Shown here piece after piece: positions 8,416-16,961 of a DNA stretch of 64,000 bases; within the stretch, counting starts at the first letter, position 1, and every line of letters begins with the position of its first letter. The stretch covers positions 81,276-145,275 of the forward strand of contig CAIKEH010000008.1 in assembly GCA_903826405.1 (NCBI GenBank), read 5' to 3'. The translations under genes were made by a program, and so were the position numbers. The notes below the pieces were generated by a model. The model was not told the origin of the DNA and did not search any database. It worked only from the letters and a program-made list of their open reading frames with translations. This DNA is from an uncultured bacterium (GTDB lineage: Bacteria; Bacteroidota; Bacteroidia; Chitinophagales; Chitinophagaceae).

Positions 8416-9054
8416 TTAAGCTTCCGCTCCTACTTCCTCTTCACTGAAAATCCTGGCTGCATCTTCGGTGAGCACCAGTACATCGGCATTGACCAAATCA
8501 TAGGTGTTGAGATCAGCGAGCAGCGATGTGAGAACAGAAGGTATGTTACGGGCACTTAGCAAAAGGTTATCGTTGTAATCAGGAACGACAAAAAGAGCCT
8601 TCTTGTCAGAAACGTTGATGGCATCAAGCATTGCAGCCAATTCCTTCGTCTTCGGAACTTCCATTTTCACATCTTCAACGACGAAGATCGCACTGTTCTT
8701 TGCCTTGTGGCTGAGTGCACTGATCTTGGCCAGATCTTTGACCTTACGATTCAACTTGAAATCATAGCCATGTGGTTTGGGACCGAAGATGGTACCGCCA
8801 CCTTTGTATAGCGGGTTCCTGATATTTCCTTTCCGGGATCCGCCAGTACCTTTTTGACGGTGCAATTTTCGGCTGGCTCCTTGTACTTCCGCACGCGTCT
8901 TGACCTTGTGAGTACCCTGACGCTGCGCGGCAAGGTATTGTTTCACGGCAAGGTAAATGACGTGCTGATTGGGCTCAATGCCGAATATCTCATCAGGCAG
9001 ATCGATGGTCCTGCCCGTCTTCTTTCCTTTTATGGATAATACATCTACTTGCAT
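8416..9054 (-). CDS. rplD: 50S ribosomal protein L4
   Basis: L4 binds domain I of 23S rRNA and extends a loop into the exit tunnel; in E. coli it also autoregulates the S10 operon. The 212 residues include the tunnel-loop region with the conserved RQKGTGGSRKGNIRNPLYKG and FGPKPHGYDFKLNRKVKDLA. The N-terminus (MQVDVLSIKGKKTGRTIDLP) is normal. It lies 17 bp after rplC. No S10-leader-type structure was confirmed upstream of rpsJ. Confidence 0.97.
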   Translation of the reverse strand: MQVDVLSIKGKKTGRTIDLPDEIFGIEPNQHVIYLAVKQYLAAQRQGTHKVKTRAEVQGASRKLHRQKGTGGSRKGNIRNPLYKGGGTIFGPKPHGYDFKLNRKVKDLAKISALSHKAKNSAIFVVEDVKMEVPKTKELAAMLDAINVSDKKALFVVPDYNDNLLLSARNIPSVLTSLLADLNTYDLVNADVLVLTEDAARIFSEEEVGAEA

Positions 9055-9071
9055 CGTGCAGCTATTATGAG

Positions 9072-9689
9072 TTATTTCTGGATGAATACTATGGAACCGA
9101 TATGGCCGGGAATGGAACCGCTGATCAGGATGTAGTTCTTGTCCGGGAAAACTTTCACGACATTCAGTCCTTTCAGTTTGACACGCTCACCACCCAAGCG
9201 GCCGCCCATGCGCATACCTTTGAAAACACGGGAAGCATCTGATGAGTTACCTATCGAACCCGGTGCGCGTTGACGATCGTGCTGACCGTGGGTCTGCTCG
9301 CCTACACCGTGAAAGTTCCAGCGTTTGACAACACCCTGAAATCCTTTACCCTTTGAGGTGCCCACGACATCCACTTTCTCACCTTCGCTGAAGATGTCTA
9401 CAGTGACTGACTCACCTAAATTTTTACTGAGGGAAAAATCGCGGAATTCTTTTACGAAACGTTTCGGGGAGGTTGCTGATTTGGCATAATGGCCTTTTTC
9501 AGCGGAGTTGGAATGCTTTTCGGTCTTGTCTCCGAAAGCCAACTGGTGGGCGGTGTACCCGTCCGAATCCTTAGTCTTTACCTGGGTGACCACACAAGGA
9601 CCTGCTTCTATGATGGTGCAGGCGGTCTGCTTGCCATCCTGGCTGAAGATGCTGGTCATCCCGATTTTCTTTCCGATGATACCTTTCAT
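9072..9689 (-). CDS. rplC: 50S ribosomal protein L3
   Basis: L3 helps start large-subunit assembly and its central extension reaches the peptidyl-transferase centre. I set the start at the ATG at 9689 ([20 protein letters not shown]), giving 205 residues. The track extends 45 codons upstream through the leader, but that segment is not L3-like. Conserved segments: [19 protein letters not shown] and the glutamine-bearing [20 protein letters not shown]. An unusually long 348-bp gap separates it from rpsJ. Confidence 0.96.
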   Translation of the reverse strand: MKGIIGKKIGMTSIFSQDGKQTACTIIEAGPCVVTQVKTKDSDGYTAHQLAFGDKTEKHSNSAEKGHYAKSATSPKRFVKEFRDFSLSKNLGESVTVDIFSEGEKVDVVGTSKGKGFQGVVKRWNFHGVGEQTHGQHDRQRAPGSIGNSSDASRVFKGMRMGGRLGGERVKLKGLNVVKVFPDKNYILISGSIPGHIGSIVFIQK

Positions 9690-10037
9690 TTTTTGGGTTT
9701 TGTACCCTTTTCGGTTATGTGGACAGGATGGGCAATGACGACCCAACACTTCAATCCCAGTTTGCTGCTGACCTTTTCTTTTGCCTCCGTCGCCCTGATG
9801 AAAACGACTTCCGTTTTCAGGCATCCGTGGTGTATATCCGCTTGTGGCCTTTCGGCCTCAGGCAGACACTGGAAGTACCAGCAGTAAACAAACCTCGAAG
9901 GGCTTGTTCATATTTGATCCCCGTTGAGGGGAAAATTTGATTTTCAGCGCTCCTTCATCCCGACGCACTGCGTAAGGATTGGGAGATGAAATTGATAAAG
10001 AACTGATGCTGAGGGAACGCCTTGTACAGGCCCTCCG
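9690..10037 (-). promoter_or_regulatory. 348-nt rpsJ-rplC intergenic region, probable structured leader of rplC
   Basis: This stretch has no gene. On the minus strand it contains several compact inverted repeats: GGCC-GAAA-GGCC (9846-9857) with a GNRA loop, CCCC-TCAAC-GGGG (9919-9931), an ACGCAGTGCGT palindrome near 9962-9972, and a small GGGT/ACCC stem just before the rplC start. Other internal S10-operon gaps are 17-95 bp. I found no TAnnTTTG box or U-run terminator in it. It could be a regulatory leader for rplC-rplD and genes beyond; that is inference. Confidence 0.45.
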
Positions 10038-10343
10038 TCAGGCTTTGATCTCTACTTCCACGCCGCTGGGGAGATCGAGCTTGCTCAATGCATCCACCGT
10101 ACGGGAGGAAGAGGTGTAGATATCCAGAAGTCGCTTGTGCGTGGCTAACTGGAATTGTTCACGGCTCTTCTTGTTCACGTGCGGGGAACGAAGCACCGTG
10201 AAGATCCTCTTGCGTGTAGGCAGGGGAATAGGCCCTGTTACCACAGCTCCCGTACTACGTACGGTTTTGACGATTTTCTCGGCCGATTTGTCCACCAGGT
10301 TGTGGTCGTAAGACTGCAATTTGATTCTGATTCGCTGCGACAT
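10038..10343 (-). CDS. rpsJ: 30S ribosomal protein S10
   Basis: S10 is a small-subunit head protein and, as NusE, part of antitermination complexes. The ATG at 10343 ([20 protein letters not shown]) gives the standard 101 residues; seven further track codons upstream are rejected. Signatures: [20 protein letters not shown] and [20 protein letters not shown]. It has its own consensus promoter about 25 nt upstream, so it opens the S10 unit. Confidence 0.97.
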   Translation of the reverse strand: MSQRIRIKLQSYDHNLVDKSAEKIVKTVRSTGAVVTGPIPLPTRKRIFTVLRSPHVNKKSREQFQLATHKRLLDIYTSSSRTVDALSKLDLPSGVEVEIKA

Positions 10344-10372
10344 ACGTTTGGACCCACTTTTCAATGGGGATG

Positions 10373-10403
10373 CAAAGGTATGGTTTTATCGCATTCACCC
10401 AAA
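10373..10403 (-). promoter_or_regulatory. rpsJ promoter (Bacteroidota type)
   Basis: Minus strand TTTG-N19-TACCTTTG matches the Bacteroidota -33/-7 consensus with ideal spacing. The predicted transcript start lies about 20-25 nt before the rpsJ ATG and downstream of the fusA terminator, making S10-spc a separate unit. Confidence 0.8.
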
Positions 10404-10491
10404 ACAATTCAGGTGGTTTTTTGAAGTTTGATCCAGTTCTCCTCCATGCCCTTACGAATCGGGTAGACACCTTACTGGACTTGCTCGCTAC

Positions 10492-10520
10492 AAAAAAAAA
10501 GGCCCCGATCCGGAGCCCTT
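10492..10520 (-). terminator. Rho-independent terminator after fusA
   Basis: On the minus strand AGGGCTCCG pairs with CGGGGCCTT (9 bp including G-U pairs) over a GAT loop and is followed by a run of about nine U. It lies 28 bp past the fusA stop. Confidence 0.88.
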
Positions 10521-10547
10521 GATTGCATATTCTTAAAATTATGATTA

Positions 10548-12692
10548 TCAAGAATTTAATTTTCCCTTCACTTTGGCGATCACTTCTTCGGCAATACCAT
10601 TGGGCGCCGGGTTATAGTGTGAGAATTCCATGGTGGAGGTGGCACGCCCGGAAGAAAGTGAGCGGAGTTGGGTCACATATCCGAACATCTCACTCAAGGG
10701 TACTTTAGCCTTGATGACCTGTGCTCCAGCACGGCTATCCATGCCTTCAAGCATTCCACGGCGTCGATTCAAGTCGCCAGTAACATCACCCATGTACTGC
10801 TCAGGAGTGATTACTTCCACCCGCATGATAGGCTCCAGCAAGACGGGCTTTGCCTTGCGGGCAGCCTCGCGGAATCCGCTCTTGGCGCACAATTCGAAAG
10901 ACATCGAGTCGGAGTCGACCGCATGGAAACCGCCGTCGAAAACCCTGACCTTCATGTTCTCCACAGGGTAGTTGGCCAATACGCCATTACCCATGGACTG
11001 TTCAAAACCCTTTTGTATAGCGGGAACGAATTCACGGGGGATGGAGCCACCGAAAATATCATTCACGAACTGGAATTGTTTTCCGGGATTCTCCTTCATC
11101 CACTCTTCGTCAGCGGGACCAAATTCGAAAATAATGTCGGCGAACTTACCTCGTCCACCGGTCTGCTTCTTCAGCGTTTCACGATGTTCAATGGTAGCCT
11201 GGAAGGCCTCTTTATAGGCCACCTGAGGAGCACCTTGATTGATTTCGACTTTGAATTCACGCTTCATCCTGTCCACAATGATCTCCAGATGGAGTTCTCC
11301 CATACCGCTCAGGATGGTCTGGCCGGAATCTTCATCCGTCTTCACGCGTAAAGTAGGATCTTCTTCGACGAGTTTGGAGATGGCGAGCCCCATTTTGTCG
11401 ACATCAGCCTGCGCTTTGGGTTCCACCGCGATGGAAATGACCGGCTCGGGAATGAACATGTTCTCCAGAACGATGGGATGATCCTCATCACAGAGTGTAT
11501 CTCCTGTTTTGATCTCCTTGAAACCAACAGCCGCTCCAATATCACCTGCCTCGATGAATTCGATCGGATTTTGCTTGTTCGCATGCATCTGCATGATACG
11601 GCTGATCCTTTCATTCTTGCCACTGCGCATATTCTTCACATAAGAGCCGGCTTCTAATTTACCACTGTAACAGCGGAAGAAGGCAAGCCTTCCCACAAAA
11701 GGATCGGTCATGATCTTGAAAGCCAGAGCGGCGAAAGGTTCCTTGGAGTCAGGCTTGCGGGTGATCTCCTCATTCGTGTCCGGATTTATCCCCTTGATAG
11801 CCTCGATGTCCACAGGGCTCGGCAAATAACGTACCACGCAGTCGAGCATGGTCTGTACACCCTTATTCTTGAATGCTGAACCGCAAAGCATGGGCACGAT
11901 CGACATGTCGATGGTGGCTTTACGGATAGCTGCATGTATTTCAGCTTCACTAATCGTGTCGGGGTTGTCGAAGAATTTTTCCATCAGAGAATCATCATAT
12001 TCGGCTACCGCCTCAATGAGTTGACCTCTCCAATAATCCACTTCCTCCTTCATATCTTCTGGGATCGGCACTTCTTCATAAGTCATGCCCTGCGTGGTAT
12101 CGTTCCAGATGATCCCTTTCATGGTGACAAGGTCAACGATGCCCTTGAACCCATCTTCGGCACCGATCGGGAGTTGCAGAGGTACTGATTTTGCTCCCAA
12201 CATCTCACGGACCTGCTTGACCACATTGAGGAAATCCGCACCCGCGCGATCCATCTTATTGACGAATCCGAGGCGGGGTACATTATATCGGTTGGCCTGG
12301 CGCCAAACGGTCTCCGATTGCGGCTCCACTCCGTCAACGGCAGAAAATAGCGCAACTAACCCGTCCAGTACGCGCATGGAACGTTCCACCTCCACGGTGA
12401 AGTCCACGTGACCTGGAGTATCTATGATGTTGAACTTATACTTTTTGGAATCCGCATCCACCTGACCCTGCTGTGTAGGGAAATTCCAGAAACAAGTGAC
12501 TGCTGCCGATGTGATCGTGATTCCACGTTCTTTTTCTTGTTCCATCCAATCGGTTGTGGCTGCACCATCGTGCACCTCGCCTATCTTGTGGGACATGCCC
12601 GTATAATAAAGGATACGCTCTGTGCAGGTGGTCTTGCCTGCGTCGATATGCGCCGCTATACCGAAATTTCGTTGAAATCTTAAGTCTGCCAT
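10548..12692 (-). CDS. fusA: translation elongation factor G
   Basis: EF-G is the GTPase that drives translocation and, with RRF, ribosome recycling. The ATG at 12692 ([20 protein letters not shown]) gives 714 residues; the 16 upstream track codons are not EF-G. The G1 motif [10 protein letters not shown]3 DTPGH and G4 NKMD are present, followed by domains II-V (for example [18 protein letters not shown]). It stands alone here, with its own promoter at 12825-12855 and terminator at 10492-10520, although it lies between rpsG and rpsJ as in the classical str operon. Confidence 0.97.
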   Translation of the reverse strand: MADLRFQRNFGIAAHIDAGKTTCTERILYYTGMSHKIGEVHDGAATTDWMEQEKERGITITSAAVTCFWNFPTQQGQVDADSKKYKFNIIDTPGHVDFTVEVERSMRVLDGLVALFSAVDGVEPQSETVWRQANRYNVPRLGFVNKMDRAGADFLNVVKQVREMLGAKSVPLQLPIGAEDGFKGIVDLVTMKGIIWNDTTQGMTYEEVPIPEDMKEEVDYWRGQLIEAVAEYDDSLMEKFFDNPDTISEAEIHAAIRKATIDMSIVPMLCGSAFKNKGVQTMLDCVVRYLPSPVDIEAIKGINPDTNEEITRKPDSKEPFAALAFKIMTDPFVGRLAFFRCYSGKLEAGSYVKNMRSGKNERISRIMQMHANKQNPIEFIEAGDIGAAVGFKEIKTGDTLCDEDHPIVLENMFIPEPVISIAVEPKAQADVDKMGLAISKLVEEDPTLRVKTDEDSGQTILSGMGELHLEIIVDRMKREFKVEINQGAPQVAYKEAFQATIEHRETLKKQTGGRGKFADIIFEFGPADEEWMKENPGKQFQFVNDIFGGSIPREFVPAIQKGFEQSMGNGVLANYPVENMKVRVFDGGFHAVDSDSMSFELCAKSGFREAARKAKPVLLEPIMRVEVITPEQYMGDVTGDLNRRRGMLEGMDSRAGAQVIKAKVPLSEMFGYVTQLRSLSSGRATSTMEFSHYNPAPNGIAEEVIAKVKGKLNS

Positions 12693-12824
12693 GACTATTT
12701 GAATTGGGTTGATGTTGTTTGGATCACCTGGATCCGCCAAGTTTCTATGCCATCCCTCACATCCTTGACTGTTGTGGTCAAGAGTCTTGAAGAATGACGT
12801 GCGACCTCACGGATTTTAAGGGTG

Positions 12825-12855
12825 CAAAGTTATACATAAAATCCCATACCACAAG
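12825..12855 (-). promoter_or_regulatory. fusA promoter (Bacteroidota type)
   Basis: Minus strand CTTG-N19-TAACTTTG: a perfect -7 box with a one-mismatch -33 box at ideal spacing. It implies a 5' untranslated region of about 125 nt for fusA, downstream of the rpsG terminator. Confidence 0.65.
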
Positions 12856-13064
12856 TGGAGTTCTGCAGCACGAATTATTCCTCTTGTACGGCCATTCGAT
12901 TGGCCATGCTGATTCCGAGTGGGAGAATGCCAACTGACTGCCGAGCAACCCGAAAAATTCATGTAAAGTTCACTCTGTGGGTATCCTTTTTCAGTGATCA
13001 TGGGTCTGGTTGGACCGACGACGGGCGTGCAGCAAAACAGTGAACCCTTTTAAGAATCGCTGAC

Positions 13065-13096
13065 AAAAAAAAAGCTGCCCTTTGGCAGCTTTTTTT
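13065..13096 (-). terminator. bidirectional terminator after rpsG
   Basis: AGCTGCC-CTTT-GGCAGCT forms a 7-bp stem flanked by A9 on one side and T7 on the other, so it can work on either strand. It lies 16 bp beyond the rpsG stop. The rest of the 419-bp fusA-rpsG gap holds only the fusA promoter. Confidence 0.9.
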
Positions 13097-13111
13097 GTAA
13101 ATGCTATTCCA

Positions 13112-13579
13112 TCAGACCTTGAAGTGAGCGAATGCCTTGTTAGCTTCGGCCATCTTGTGTGTGTCTTCTTTTTTCTTGAATGCTCCACCTTCGCCCTTGC
13201 TTGCCGCGAGGATCTCGCCGGCCAGTTTATCAGCCATGCTGCGGCCATTCCTATCCCGGGCAAATCTTACGAGCCACTTGATGCTGAGTGAAAGTTTGCG
13301 GTCAGCACGCACCTCGGTGGGAATCTGGAAGGTGGCGCCACCAATACGACGACTACGAACTTCAACAGCAGGCGTGACATTGACCAATGCCCTTTTCCAT
13401 ATCTCATACCCATTCTCACCTGAGTTCTTGGAGACCTTCTCGATGGCGTCATAGAAAATGGTCAGTGACGCACCCTTCTTGCCTTGCCACATCAGGTTGT
13501 TGACAAATCGACTCACCAGCATATCGTTGAACTTCGGGTCCGGTGCTAAGGGTAACTTTTTGGCTCTGGCTTTCCTCAT
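13112..13579 (-). CDS. rpsG: 30S ribosomal protein S7
   Basis: S7 nucleates assembly of the 16S 3' domain and lines the E site. The 155 residues start [20 protein letters not shown] and contain [20 protein letters not shown], plus the [20 protein letters not shown] and [20 protein letters not shown] signatures. It lies 27 bp downstream of rpsL and is followed by a strong terminator. Confidence 0.97.
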   Translation of the reverse strand: MRKARAKKLPLAPDPKFNDMLVSRFVNNLMWQGKKGASLTIFYDAIEKVSKNSGENGYEIWKRALVNVTPAVEVRSRRIGGATFQIPTEVRADRKLSLSIKWLVRFARDRNGRSMADKLAGEILAASKGEGGAFKKKEDTHKMAEANKAFAHFKV

Positions 13580-13606
13580 GAATGATAAAGTTTCTTGATT
13601 GGTAGG

Positions 13607-13996
13607 TTATTTTTTGCCGGCTTGTTGCTTCACACGTTTGGTTCCGTACTTCGAACGGCTCTTCTTACGATCCTTCACACCAGCAGTATCAAGACTGCCA
13701 CGAACGATGTGGTAACGGACACCGGGTAGATCCTTAACACGACCTCCACGGATGAGCACGATAGAGTGTTCTTGCAGGTTATGGCCTTCCCCGGGGATAT
13801 ATGCGATTACCTCCAACTTGTTCGTCAATCGAACCTTGGCTACCTTGCGGAGCGCCGAGTTGGGCTTTTTGGGAGTAGTCGTATAAACACGGGTACATAC
13901 ACCACGCCGTTGCGGACAGGAATCAAGAGCTCTGGATTTGCTCTTCGCACGGATGATATCCCTTCCTTTTCTGACTAATTGCTGGATAGTAGGCAT
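13607..13996 (-). CDS. rpsL: 30S ribosomal protein S12
   Basis: S12 monitors decoding at the A site and is the streptomycin-resistance locus. The ATG at 13996 ([20 protein letters not shown]) gives 129 residues; the 39 upstream track codons cross the promoter and are rejected. The decoding loop [13 protein letters not shown] keeps Lys at position 43, the streptomycin-sensitive residue in other bacteria, and [20 protein letters not shown] is intact. First gene of the rpsL-rpsG unit. Confidence 0.97.
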   Translation of the reverse strand: MPTIQQLVRKGRDIIRAKSKSRALDSCPQRRGVCTRVYTTTPKKPNSALRKVAKVRLTNKLEVIAYIPGEGHNLQEHSIVLIRGGRVKDLPGVRYHIVRGSLDTAGVKDRKKSRSKYGTKRVKQQAGKK

Positions 13997-14021
13997 TATT
14001 CCCTGATTTTTAACGGGAGGG

Positions 14022-14052
14022 CAAAGGTAGGGGGAAAAAATTAAAGCACAAA
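14022..14052 (-). promoter_or_regulatory. rpsL-rpsG promoter (Bacteroidota type)
   Basis: Minus strand TTTG-N19-TACCTTTG, a perfect match with the same -7 octamer and spacing as the rpsJ promoter. The predicted transcript start is about 20 nt before the rpsL ATG. Confidence 0.82.
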
Positions 14053-14123
14053 GTTGATGTGCAAAAAATTCAATGCCGGCAACAAGTGCCGGGCGAATAA
14101 ACCTCAGGGACAAAATGTAAGGG

Positions 14124-15188
14124 TCAAACTTTGAACATCCAGTCGTGGATGTCCGGCGCGCTTCCGTCTCGAATGGCCATCAGTTTGCTCTTGATGGTTG
14201 GGCAATAATGCCAGTCCTCCACCTTGAACTCCATGATCAATTCCTTGTATCTCAATTCTTTGATAGGTGCAACCGTGGCAGCGGTACCCGTACCGAAGAC
14301 TTCCTTCAAAGTTCCGGCCTTGTAAGCATGGGCGATCTCTTCTATGGAAATCGGCCGCTCTTCAACCATAATACCTTCGTCATCGAGCATGGTGATGACA
14401 CTGTCCCGGGTTACCCCGGTCAGGATGGTTCCGGAATTGAGATCCGGAGTGATGGCCCTGTTCCCAATGATGAAGAACACGTTCATCGTTCCGATCTCCT
14501 GGACATATTTATGATGGGTCGCATCTGTCCAGAGCACCTGATCATATCCTTGATTCTTTGCTTCAGCAGTGGCATGCATGGCGGCACCATAATTTCCAGC
14601 CGTCTTCACGTAACCGACGCCGCCCGGAACTGCTCGTACATAGAATTCCTCGACATATATCCGCATCGGAGCCGCGTAATAAGGCCCGGTGGGGCTGAGC
14701 AGGATCATGAATTTATACGTATCCGAAGGCTTCACGCCGATATATGTATCCGTGGAGAACATGAAAGGACGGATATAGAGGGAAAAGTCATCTTTCTGCG
14801 GTATCCAGGCACTATCCATCCCGACAAGCTTGCGCATACCTTCAATAAAAAGGTCCTCGGGTACCTGAGGCATGCACATCCTCTCGGCAGAAATATTGAA
14901 CCGCCTGTAGTTATCATGTGGGCGGAAGATGAAAGGATTCCCCTCCCCGTCCTTGTAGGCCTTGATCCCTTCAAAAATAGCTTGGCCATAATGCAGTGCC
15001 GCGGTTGAAGGGTCCATCAACAAGGGTTGATAAGGCCGGATCAGGGGTTTCTGCCATTTACCATCCTGATAATCCACTTCCAGCATATGATCCGTGAAAT
15101 AATGTCCAAAAGGAATGTTATTCATGTCCATATCCGGCAATCTCGATCTTTCCACACTGCTGATGCTGATATCCAAAGCTGAGGCCAT
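14124..15188 (-). CDS. ilvE: branched-chain amino acid aminotransferase
   Basis: IlvE is a fold-IV PLP enzyme that transfers amino groups between Leu/Ile/Val and their 2-oxo acids. The 354 residues show the BCAT core: [40 protein letters not shown], and the segment [20 protein letters not shown] whose Lys in YVKTAGNYG should carry [16 protein letters not shown] and [12 protein letters not shown] are further family motifs. Length suits the long-form (class II-like) BCATs. A consensus promoter lies just upstream, and the gene diverges from the psi-like gene. The 287-codon plus-strand ORF over it is a shadow. Confidence 0.95.
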   Translation of the reverse strand: MASALDISISSVERSRLPDMDMNNIPFGHYFTDHMLEVDYQDGKWQKPLIRPYQPLLMDPSTAALHYGQAIFEGIKAYKDGEGNPFIFRPHDNYRRFNISAERMCMPQVPEDLFIEGMRKLVGMDSAWIPQKDDFSLYIRPFMFSTDTYIGVKPSDTYKFMILLSPTGPYYAAPMRIYVEEFYVRAVPGGVGYVKTAGNYGAAMHATAEAKNQGYDQVLWTDATHHKYVQEIGTMNVFFIIGNRAITPDLNSGTILTGVTRDSVITMLDDEGIMVEERPISIEEIAHAYKAGTLKEVFGTGTAATVAPIKELRYKELIMEFKVEDWHYCPTIKSKLMAIRDGSAPDIHDWMFKV

Positions 15189-15210
15189 AACACTATTTTT
15201 GTAAGAACGG

Positions 15211-15242
15211 CAAAGTTAAACTAACAGTCATTAGTTTCCAAA
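15211..15242 (-). promoter_or_regulatory. ilvE promoter (Bacteroidota type)
   Basis: Minus strand TTTG-N20-TAACTTTG upstream of ilvE. A plus-strand TATTTTTG -7-like box at 15194-15201 lies within the same 58-bp divergent gap and could serve the psi-like gene, so the two promoters would overlap. Confidence 0.75.
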
Positions 15243-15246
15243 CCAC

Positions 15247-15756
15247 ATGGCAGTTTCATCACAGAAATTCGAGCAGGTTAAACTCACACCATCCATGACC
15301 ATGGATTGGTATGGCAACCGTCTCGTAGGTGCACCAGGTTCCTTATCCGCAAAGGGTAATTCAGCGCCAATCGCGGAAAATTCGGACCATTTTGAAAGAA
15401 AAGAGGTGCTTGTTTTCCTGAAAGTTGAACTGAACCACACCCGTAAAACCGAAGACATCAATTTTCTGAGCGAGATCCTGAGGGCATGCCGGCTTTCCCT
15501 GACAGACATAGCCCTGTTTGATGGGGCAGGGCCCGGTGATCTGGACACATTGAGAACGCAATGCGACCCCAGGACGATGCTGATGATCGGGATCACCCCC
15601 GCTGAAGTGGGCCTACCCATACATTTCCCGCATTTCCAATTACAGATGTTCGACGGTATCCAATTGTTATCTTTACCACCCATCGGTGATTTCAGGAATG
15701 ACAAGGTCCTTAAGTCCAAACTCTGGAATCTACTCAAACAAATATTCTCCCTCTGA
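15247..15756 (+). CDS. hypothetical protein, possible DNA polymerase III psi (HolD)-like subunit
   Basis: The 169-residue product has no signal peptide or membrane segment. By eye the C-terminal two thirds resemble the order of elements in proteobacterial HolD/psi: a helix (FLSEILRACRLSLTDIALF), a short strand and turn (MIGITPAEVGLPIHF), another strand (LQMFDGIQLLSLPPIGDF), then a terminal helix (KVLKSKLWNLLKQIF) like the ARAALWQQI end of psi. Psi links the clamp loader to chi and SSB. The similarity is faint and remote-homology evidence is lacking, so the name is a hypothesis. It abuts rdgB with no gap (TGA then ATG). Confidence 0.5.
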   Translation: MAVSSQKFEQVKLTPSMTMDWYGNRLVGAPGSLSAKGNSAPIAENSDHFERKEVLVFLKVELNHTRKTEDINFLSEILRACRLSLTDIALFDGAGPGDLDTLRTQCDPRTMLMIGITPAEVGLPIHFPHFQLQMFDGIQLLSLPPIGDFRNDKVLKSKLWNLLKQIFSL

Positions 15757-16356
15757 ATGGAGCCGGTCGACCTGATCTTCGCCACGAACAATATGCATAA
15801 GGTTGCAGAAATCAGGGCGATACTACCCCCAACATTGCAGGTACGATCATTAACGGAAGCGGGTATAATCAAGGATATACCCGAACTGTTTCATACCCTT
15901 GATGAGAACTCATTGGAAAAAGCACGCATCATCCATGAAATGACAGGCATGCATTGTTTCAGCGAGGATACTGGCTTGGAGGTGGATTCACTGGGTGGTG
16001 AACCCGGGGTCCATTCCGCGCGTTATGCAGGCGTCGGGCGGTCAGCCGTGGAAAATACCCGCCTGCTTTTGGAACGACTGAAGGACAAAAAAGATCGTGC
16101 AGCACAATTCCGAACCGTCATCACCCTCATCTGGGATTCCCGGGTCGTTCAGTTTGAAGGTGTCTGCAAGGGACATATTGTTGAAAAACCAAAAGGGGAT
16201 CTGGGATTCGGATATGATCCCATTTTCATACCTGAGCAGGAAACCAGGACCTTTGCCGAAATGGATCTTTCAGAAAAAAACAGATTCAGCCACCGGCGAA
16301 AGGCCATGGATAGGCTCATTAAATATTTGAATGAACTGATTGTGAATGACAAATAA
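15757..16356 (+). CDS. rdgB: XTP/dITP diphosphatase (non-canonical purine NTP pyrophosphatase)
   Basis: RdgB/HAM1 hydrolyses dITP, XTP and ITP to monophosphates, keeping deaminated purines out of nucleic acids. The 199 residues have the family N-terminus DLIFATNNMHKVAEIRAIL, the substrate motif FSEDTGLEVDSLGGEPGVHS followed by ARYAG, and the C-terminal GFGYDPIFIPE and SHRRKAMDRLIKYL. Start: ATG directly after the preceding stop, implying coupled translation. Complete, ordinary length. Confidence 0.95.
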   Translation: MEPVDLIFATNNMHKVAEIRAILPPTLQVRSLTEAGIIKDIPELFHTLDENSLEKARIIHEMTGMHCFSEDTGLEVDSLGGEPGVHSARYAGVGRSAVENTRLLLERLKDKKDRAAQFRTVITLIWDSRVVQFEGVCKGHIVEKPKGDLGFGYDPIFIPEQETRTFAEMDLSEKNRFSHRRKAMDRLIKYLNELIVNDK

Positions 16357-16392
16357 ATCGGATTTTGGACTCTGAAATGATTCCCATCATAA

Positions 16393-16950
16393 ATGAATGA
16401 GGCAAGCAACCATATTCTACTGGATAGCGACTTAATTCAAGGATCCATAGAGGGGAAACCCCGGATGCAGGAGGAACTTTACAAGCGTTTCTCCCCTAAA
16501 ATGTATGCGGTCAGTTTAAGATATGCCTCAAAAGCGGAAGATGCCCAAGATATTCTTCAGGAAGGCTTCATCAAGGTTTTCCGAAACCTGGTCAAATTCA
16601 GGGGAGATGGATCCTTCGAGGGATGGATGAGACGAATTTTCGTCAACACTGCCATTGAACATTACCGAAAATCATCCAAGCTGTTCCCGGTAAATGAAAC
16701 ACAGGCTGAACAGGTTGAAGACAAGGATTGGTCCGCTTTTGAAAAACTTTCCGTCAAGGATCTGATCGCCATGATACAGCAATTGTCCCCAGGATACAGA
16801 ACCGTCTTCAACCTATATGTGGTGGAAGGTTATACCCACCGAGAGATCGGTGAAATATTGGGGATCAATGAAGGGACAAGCAAATCACAATTGGCTCGGG
16901 CCAAGGTGATATTGCAGCATAAGATCATCAACCAAATGAAAAATCAATAG
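16393..16950 (+). CDS. ECF-family RNA polymerase sigma factor
   Basis: The 185 residues have sigma region 2 at about residues 25-90 (LYKRFSPKMYAVSLRYASKA, AEDAQDILQEGFIKVF, FEGWMRRIFVNTAIEHYRK). Region 4 lies at about 122-178, with the helix-turn-helix YTHREIGEILGINEGTSKSQ. Region 3 is absent, as in extracytoplasmic-function sigmas. A short N-terminal extension precedes region 2. It is followed 11 bp later by a single-pass membrane protein that is probably its anti-sigma partner. The regulon is unknown; envelope stress is a guess. Confidence 0.93.
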   Translation: MNEASNHILLDSDLIQGSIEGKPRMQEELYKRFSPKMYAVSLRYASKAEDAQDILQEGFIKVFRNLVKFRGDGSFEGWMRRIFVNTAIEHYRKSSKLFPVNETQAEQVEDKDWSAFEKLSVKDLIAMIQQLSPGYRTVFNLYVVEGYTHREIGEILGINEGTSKSQLARAKVILQHKIINQMKNQ

Positions 16951-16961
16951 CAGGATAGCGG

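Noticed and set aside
9072-9824. Longer rplC start at 9824
   Set aside because: The extra 45 residues are not L3-like and would cover the leader; [12 protein letters not shown] is the family start.
10668-11351. 227-codon plus-strand ORF
   Set aside because: Antisense to fusA, whose EF-G domains are intact across it.
12693-13111. Possible small gene in the fusA-rpsG gap
   Set aside because: Short ORFs there (60-90 codons) have no family features, and the gap is explained by the rpsG terminator and fusA promoter.
14145-15008. 287-codon plus-strand ORF
   Set aside because: Antisense shadow of ilvE; no family motif, and the ilvE frame is complete with promoter.
15231-15872. 213-codon minus-strand ORF
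   Set aside because: Opposes the psi-like gene and rdgB. The plus frames are in tight coupling (TGA-ATG) and rdgB is certain, so the minus ORF is a shadow.
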